Origin: UBA12478 sp964513275 | GTDB taxonomy: Bacteria; Patescibacteriota; Patescibacteriia; UBA9934; GWF2-40-263 | Reading direction: 5' to 3' | Assembly (NCBI GenBank): GCA_964513275.1 | Contig: CAZELN010000004.1 | Location: forward strand, 1-40,263 | DNA: 40,263 bases | In this document: piece by piece, positions 36,970 to 40,263 of the stretch | How positions within the stretch are numbered: position 1 is the first letter of the stretch | Layout: every line of letters starts with the position of its first letter | Program-made: the position numbers and the translations under genes | Notes under the pieces: model-generated | The model's input: only the letters and a program-made list of their open reading frames with translations | Databases searched by the model: none | What the model was told of the DNA's origin: nothing

Positions 36970-37359
36970 TTAGACGCCCTCGTGCACGTTAATAGTCTGT
37001 CCTGCCGGAAGAGTGACGATCGCCTTCTTCCAATCGGATCGGCTTCCTTCTCGACGGCCGAAACGTACTTTTTTTCCTCGTACATTTAACAGATTGACTG
37101 ATTCTGGTGAAACTCCGTACATCGTCTTGATGGCGGCTCGCACCTGCAAACGGTTGGCATTCTTACGAACAACAAAGACGTATTGGTTCGCGCCAGCAAG
37201 CGTCGCTGACTTTTCTGAAATCAACGGCTTCACAATCACGTCTGAATGATCCATTCCTAAAAGCTTCACCGTTGCTGTTGTTGAAGCGGCTGTCTGCTGA
37301 ACCTCAGGACTTTTTCGCTCAGGAGGGATCGTCTTTTTGAATCGATTAAGAATTCCCAT
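36970..37359 (-). CDS. rplW: 50S ribosomal protein L23
   Basis: The protein has 129 residues, about 30 more than E. coli. The extra N-terminus (LNRFKKTIPPERKSPEVQQ and a Thr/Ala-rich stretch) is probably disordered. The core is VIVKPLISEKSATLAGANQY, then VRAAIKTMYGVSPESVNLLN and RREGSRSDWKKAIVTL. It docks SRP and trigger factor at the tunnel exit. Confidence 0.95.
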   Translation of the reverse strand: MGILNRFKKTIPPERKSPEVQQTAASTTATVKLLGMDHSDVIVKPLISEKSATLAGANQYVFVVRKNANRLQVRAAIKTMYGVSPESVNLLNVRGKKVRFGRREGSRSDWKKAIVTLPAGQTINVHEGV

Positions 37360-37363
37360 ACGT

Positions 37364-37996
37364 TTAGCTTCTCTTATACATCTCCGTTACCATCACCACC
37401 GCTGGTTGTGTCATGAGTACATAGTCGAATCTGAGCAAATCAACAATATTCAACGCATTTGCTGGGATCGTGGAAACCTTAGGAAGGTTGCGGGCGGCTC
37501 GACTAACAAGTTTATTTTCAGGAGTTGTGACAACCAATGTTTTCTTTCCCGCACTTGGGAAGCGACCGAGAATTTGAGAAAGTTGTTTGGTCTTTCCCTC
37601 ACCAGTAAAATCTTCAACCGCGATAAACCGGTCACTAGCAACCTTATCGCTCAACACCATAGCCAGGGCTTTTCGTCGAGCCTGCTTGTTGATCTTCACG
37701 GCAAAGTTTCGATCAAATCGAGGTCCGAACGTAATACCTCCACCGACCCAGATTGGTGAACGGCGTGATCCGTGACGAGCTCGACCTGTGCCTTTTTGCT
37801 TCCATGGCTTCTTTCCTGTTCCAGCCACTTCTCCTCGAGTTTTTGTGTGAGCAACTGGTTCGCGGGAACTTGCCGTCTGAGCAACGATCGCCTCGTGTAT
37901 GAGTGCAGGGTTTACTTTCACCCCAAAAAGACTGTCCTCAAGAGTCAGATCTCCCTTCTTGCTTCCATCAATTGAGTAAAGTGTTACGAGTGCCAT
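37364..37996 (-). CDS. rplD: 50S ribosomal protein L4
   Basis: The protein has 210 residues. The tunnel-lining loop is AHTKTRGEVAGTGKKPWKQK and the following GTGRARHGSRRSPIWVGGGI. VTTPENKLVSRAARNLPKV and the C-terminus with LRFDYVLMTQPAV complete it. In E. coli L4 represses its own S10 operon. The ATG lies inside the last 13 nt of rplC. Confidence 0.96.
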   Translation of the reverse strand: MALVTLYSIDGSKKGDLTLEDSLFGVKVNPALIHEAIVAQTASSREPVAHTKTRGEVAGTGKKPWKQKGTGRARHGSRRSPIWVGGGITFGPRFDRNFAVKINKQARRKALAMVLSDKVASDRFIAVEDFTGEGKTKQLSQILGRFPSAGKKTLVVTTPENKLVSRAARNLPKVSTIPANALNIVDLLRFDYVLMTQPAVVMVTEMYKRS

Positions 37997-38613
37997 ACCG
38001 TATTGCTCGACCGAGCTTTAATCATGACCAGTCCACCACGAGGACCCGGAACCGCCCCCTTAAGAGCGATCACTTGTGCCCCCGTATCGGTTGAAATGAC
38101 TTCCAAATTCTGCACCGTGACTTGTTCAGCCCCCATGCGTCCTGACATACGCTTTCCCTTGATCACCTTTCCTTGACGTTGTGAGGCGTTGGATCCTGGC
38201 ATGCGTTCCTGATCCTTGGTTCCATGCGTGGCGTTCTTTCCATGAAAGTGGTGACGCTTCATCACACCTGCATATCCACGCCCTTTGGAAATTCCAATCA
38301 CATCGACACGAACTCCTGGCTTGAAGGTTTCAACGCTTATAAGATCGCCTCGCTTTAATTCACCCGCAGAGTCAACACGAAACTCCTTCAACTGTGAAAG
38401 CTGGGGAAGATCCTTGAGGTGACCCATCTGGGCTTTGGGAAGCTTCGTTTTTACCTCGCTGCCCACCTGGACGGCAATGTATCCATCTCTTGTGAGGTCT
38501 CGCACTTGTGTAACCGTATTTAGCTCAGCATGAATAAGCGTGACGGGAACAACGGTTCCATCTTCCTTAAACTGCTGTGTCATTTCTATTTTTCGTCCGA
38601 TAATGAAAGACAT
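37984..38613 (-). CDS. rplC: 50S ribosomal protein L3
   Basis: The protein has 209 residues. GRKIEMTQQFKEDGTVVPVT starts it. The family signature is FKPGVRVDVIGISKGRGYAG followed by VMKRHHFHGKNATHGTKDQE, then GKRMSGRMGAEQVTVQNLEV. It is needed to start 50S assembly. The C-terminal residues after VMIKARSS overlap rplD by 13 nt. A 198-nt spacer separates it from rpsJ. Confidence 0.96.
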   Translation of the reverse strand: MSFIIGRKIEMTQQFKEDGTVVPVTLIHAELNTVTQVRDLTRDGYIAVQVGSEVKTKLPKAQMGHLKDLPQLSQLKEFRVDSAGELKRGDLISVETFKPGVRVDVIGISKGRGYAGVMKRHHFHGKNATHGTKDQERMPGSNASQRQGKVIKGKRMSGRMGAEQVTVQNLEVISTDTGAQVIALKGAVPGPRGGLVMIKARSSNTVWHS

Positions 38614-38811
38614 ATTTTCCTAGCAGAAAAGCTAGAAGTCGAAAGAAAACATGGTGTTTCCTGCCGGCTTCTAGCCTCGCGAAACGTCGCCGAGGTTGTG
38701 GTTGATTGTGATAAACGAATCTCCTATCGATTCTGGTAAAAGCAGAGGGAGGTTTTCTCAAAAGTCTCTGTACACACATGAGATCTTTCTCCCTCGTTCT
38801 ACGAATCGCTC
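38614..38811 (-). promoter_or_regulatory. Structured spacer between rpsJ and rplC
   Basis: This 198-nt stretch is the longest gap in the ribosomal cluster, whose other gaps are mostly under 25 nt. On the minus strand GCTAGAAG (38675-38668) pairs with CTTCTAGC (38638-38631), 8 bp. A CCTCG/CGAGG hairpin (38675-38695) lies next to it. AGGAAAAT precedes the rplC ATG. No ORF with a recognisable product is seen. A ribosomal-protein autoregulatory leader or an internal promoter is possible. Confidence 0.45.
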
Positions 38812-39144
38812 TTATGTTTTGATTTCGACGTCCACGCCTGCTGGAAGATTCAGGCTCATCAAGGCGTCAATGGTCTTTTCTGTTGGATCTGTGATATCGA
38901 TCAAGCGCTTATGCACGCGCATTTCGTATTGGTCGCGTGAATCCTTGTGCACGAACGTTGACCTATTCACGGTGTACTTGCGCTTCTCCGTTGGGAGTGG
39001 AACTGGTCCAATAACCTGGGCTCCGGAACGCTCAACGGTCTTGATGATCGTCTCCGTAGCCTGATCAATAATCTTATGATCGTAGGCTCGAATCTTGATC
39101 CGGATGCGTGGCTTTTCTTCTGGTTTTTTCTTGTCGTCAGACAC
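38812..39144 (-). CDS. rpsJ: 30S ribosomal protein S10
   Basis: The protein has 110 residues from GTG 39144; TTG 39153 would add three, and no ATG or Shine-Dalgarno site is present near the start. RIRIKIRAYDHKIIDQATET, SGAQVIGPVPLPTEKRKYTV and the following HKDSRDQYEMRVHKRLIDI are canonical. It is part of the 30S head and of the NusB antitermination complex. A Lys/Glu-rich N-terminal tail (DDKKKPEEKP) is extra. Confidence 0.95.
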   Translation of the reverse strand: MSDDKKKPEEKPRIRIKIRAYDHKIIDQATETIIKTVERSGAQVIGPVPLPTEKRKYTVNRSTFVHKDSRDQYEMRVHKRLIDITDPTEKTIDALMSLNLPAGVDVEIKT

Positions 39145-39165
39145 AGATGTCAATAAGGAACGAAA

Positions 39166-39195
39166 GGAGGAGCCTTCGAAAACTTAGGCTCCTCC
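39166..39195 (-). terminator. Hairpin between tuf and rpsJ (weak terminator or attenuator)
   Basis: GGAGGAGCCT (39166-39175) and AGGCTCCTCC (39186-39195) form a perfect 10-bp stem. On the minus strand only TTTCGTTCC follows, so the T run is poor and read-through or RNA processing is likely. Confidence 0.5.
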
Positions 39196-39201
39196 CAATT
39201 A

Positions 39202-40263
39202 TTACTTGATAATTTTTGTCACAACACCAGCACCAACCGTTCGACCACCCTCACGGATAGCAAACTTCGACTTCTCTTCAAGAGCCACTGGCTGGATAAG
39301 GGTAATCGTGAGATTCACCGTATCCCCAGGCATCACCATTTCTGTTCCTTCTGGAAGGCTCACTTCACCTGTCACATCTGTGGTGCGGATGTAAAATTGA
39401 GGCTTGTAGCCCTTGAAGAAGGGCTTGTGGCGTCCACCTTCCTCTTTGGAGAGCGCGTACACTTCAGCCTCGAACTGGGTGTGAGGGGTGATCGATCCAG
39501 GTTTCGCTAAAACCATTCCGCGCTCCACGTCTTCCTTCTTCACACCGCGCAAGAGAAGACCAGCGTTATCTCCCGCTTGTCCTTCCGTAAGCTGCTTGTT
39601 GAACATTTCAATACCAGTCACCACCGTCTTTGAAGACTCTTCCTTGATACCGACGATTTCGACTTCTTCGTTGATCTTGACCATGCCTCGCTCAATACGA
39701 CCGGTCACTACGGTTCCACGACCCTCAATGGAGAAGACGTCCTCAATCGGCATCAAAAATGGCTTTGCTGTGTCGCGAACAGGCTCAGGAATATACGTAT
39801 CCAGCGCGTTCACGATGTCCATGATGGGCTTTGTCGCTTCGTCGTTCGTTGGGTTCTCAAGTGCCTTAAGGGCAGAACCTCGAATCACGGGGATTTCATC
39901 CCCTGGAAATTCATACTGTTTCAAGAGGTCACGGACTTCCTCTTCAACGAGGTCAATAAGTTCTGGATCGTCCACCATGTCCACCTTGTTCAAAAACACG
40001 ACAATAGATGGCACTCCGACCTGCTTTGCAAGAAGGATGTGCTCACGTGTTTGTGGCATTGGACCATCCGCAGCAGACACGACAAGAATCGCTCCGTCCA
40101 TCTGCGCGGCTCCGGTAATCATGTTCTTAATGTAGTCGGCGTGACCAGGACAGTCGACGTGCGCATAATGGCGCTTTTCAGACTCATACTCACAGTGAGC
40201 CGTCGCAATCGTGATGCCACGTGCTTTTGACTCTGGAGCCTTGTCCAAATCATCAACGCCCTT
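39202..40263 (-). CDS. tuf: Elongation factor Tu (5' part outside the window)
   Basis: About 353 residues are visible, reading off the right edge; the missing start includes the GHVDHGKT P-loop. Present are RGITIATAHCEYESEKRHYA (switch I, with Ala after TI where ITINTAH is usual), HVDCPGHADYIKNMITGAAQ (switch II), FLNKVDMV (NKxD) and RGSALKALE. Domains 2 and 3 include GRGTVVTGRIERG, GLLLRGVKKEDVERGMVLAK and the C-terminal AIREGGRTVGAGVVTKI. EF-Tu brings aminoacyl-tRNA to the ribosome. Placement before rpsJ is the usual str/S10 junction. Confidence 0.97.
   Translation of the reverse strand, partial: KGVDDLDKAPESKARGITIATAHCEYESEKRHYAHVDCPGHADYIKNMITGAAQMDGAILVVSAADGPMPQTREHILLAKQVGVPSIVVFLNKVDMVDDPELIDLVEEEVRDLLKQYEFPGDEIPVIRGSALKALENPTNDEATKPIMDIVNALDTYIPEPVRDTAKPFLMPIEDVFSIEGRGTVVTGRIERGMVKINEEVEIVGIKEESSKTVVTGIEMFNKQLTEGQAGDNAGLLLRGVKKEDVERGMVLAKPGSITPHTQFEAEVYALSKEEGGRHKPFFKGYKPQFYIRTTDVTGEVSLPEGTEMVMPGDTVNLTITLIQPVALEEKSKFAIREGGRTVGAGVVTKIIK

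Noticed and set aside
1..40263. CRISPR array, prophage, transposase or restriction-modification genes
   Set aside because: Searched by eye for regular direct repeats, integrase/transposase motifs and methylase motifs; none seen apart from the intron nuclease.

Overview
The window reads as a Candidate Phyla Radiation (Patescibacteria) genome, most likely Parcubacteria-like. The S10-spc ribosomal cluster lacks rpmD (L30). A DUF5671 membrane protein and a Gmad2-domain protein are present, proteins are compact, intergenic spaces are tiny, and a self-splicing intron sits in a tRNA gene. The exact class cannot be fixed from the sequence. Four runs of exactly ten N (7647-7656, 24510-24519, 26137-26146, 35142-35151) are scaffold joins of unknown true length.

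Left end (1-2073): an initiator tRNA-Met gene is split between U33 and C34 by a 652-nt group I intron (93-744). The intron carries a PD-(D/E)XK homing endonuclease gene. A MazG-like protein with cysteine clusters and a small membrane protein follow. Next (2072-5955, minus) is a glycosyltransferase / small export protein / D,D-carboxypeptidase / scpB / scpA operon, with ATGA overlaps at three junctions. Then comes a minus-strand set (6044-11215): archaeal-type aspS, asnS, recO, a fatty-acid hydroxylase-like membrane protein and a DUF5671 protein with a pilin-like tail. TSUP and VKOR-family membrane proteins follow.

From 12.8 to 21 kb, visibly GC-richer genes with strong Shine-Dalgarno sites (dTMP kinase-like, DUF1846, DeoD-type purine nucleoside phosphorylase, hypoxanthine phosphoribosyltransferase, a 477-residue unknown) alternate with ordinary genes (MazG, alpha/beta hydrolase, ABC-F ATPase). 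This block also holds a decayed cyclopropane-fatty-acid synthase pseudogene and a leader that can fold in two exclusive ways. From 21.2 to 24.5 kb lie msrB, a MazG-like chimera, a helical unknown and a Fic protein whose promoter overlaps a perfect 15+15-bp inverted repeat.

metK (24785-25759) sits behind a SAM-I riboswitch with its own terminator. It carries an in-frame copy of a palindromic repeat whose second copy forms the 3' end of map. A C2H2-finger-like small protein interrupted by a gap follows. The right end is Gmad2 / ruvX / map / adk and then the ribosomal cluster read leftward: tuf (partial)-rpsJ-rplC-rplD-rplW-rplB-rpsS-rplV-rpsC-rplP-rpmC-rpsQ-rplN-rplX-rplE-rpsZ-rpsH-rplF-rplR-rpsE-rplO-secY.

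Many promoters place the -10 box only 8-15 nt before the ATG, which implies leaderless transcripts. The GC-rich genes instead have strong Shine-Dalgarno sites and their own terminators.
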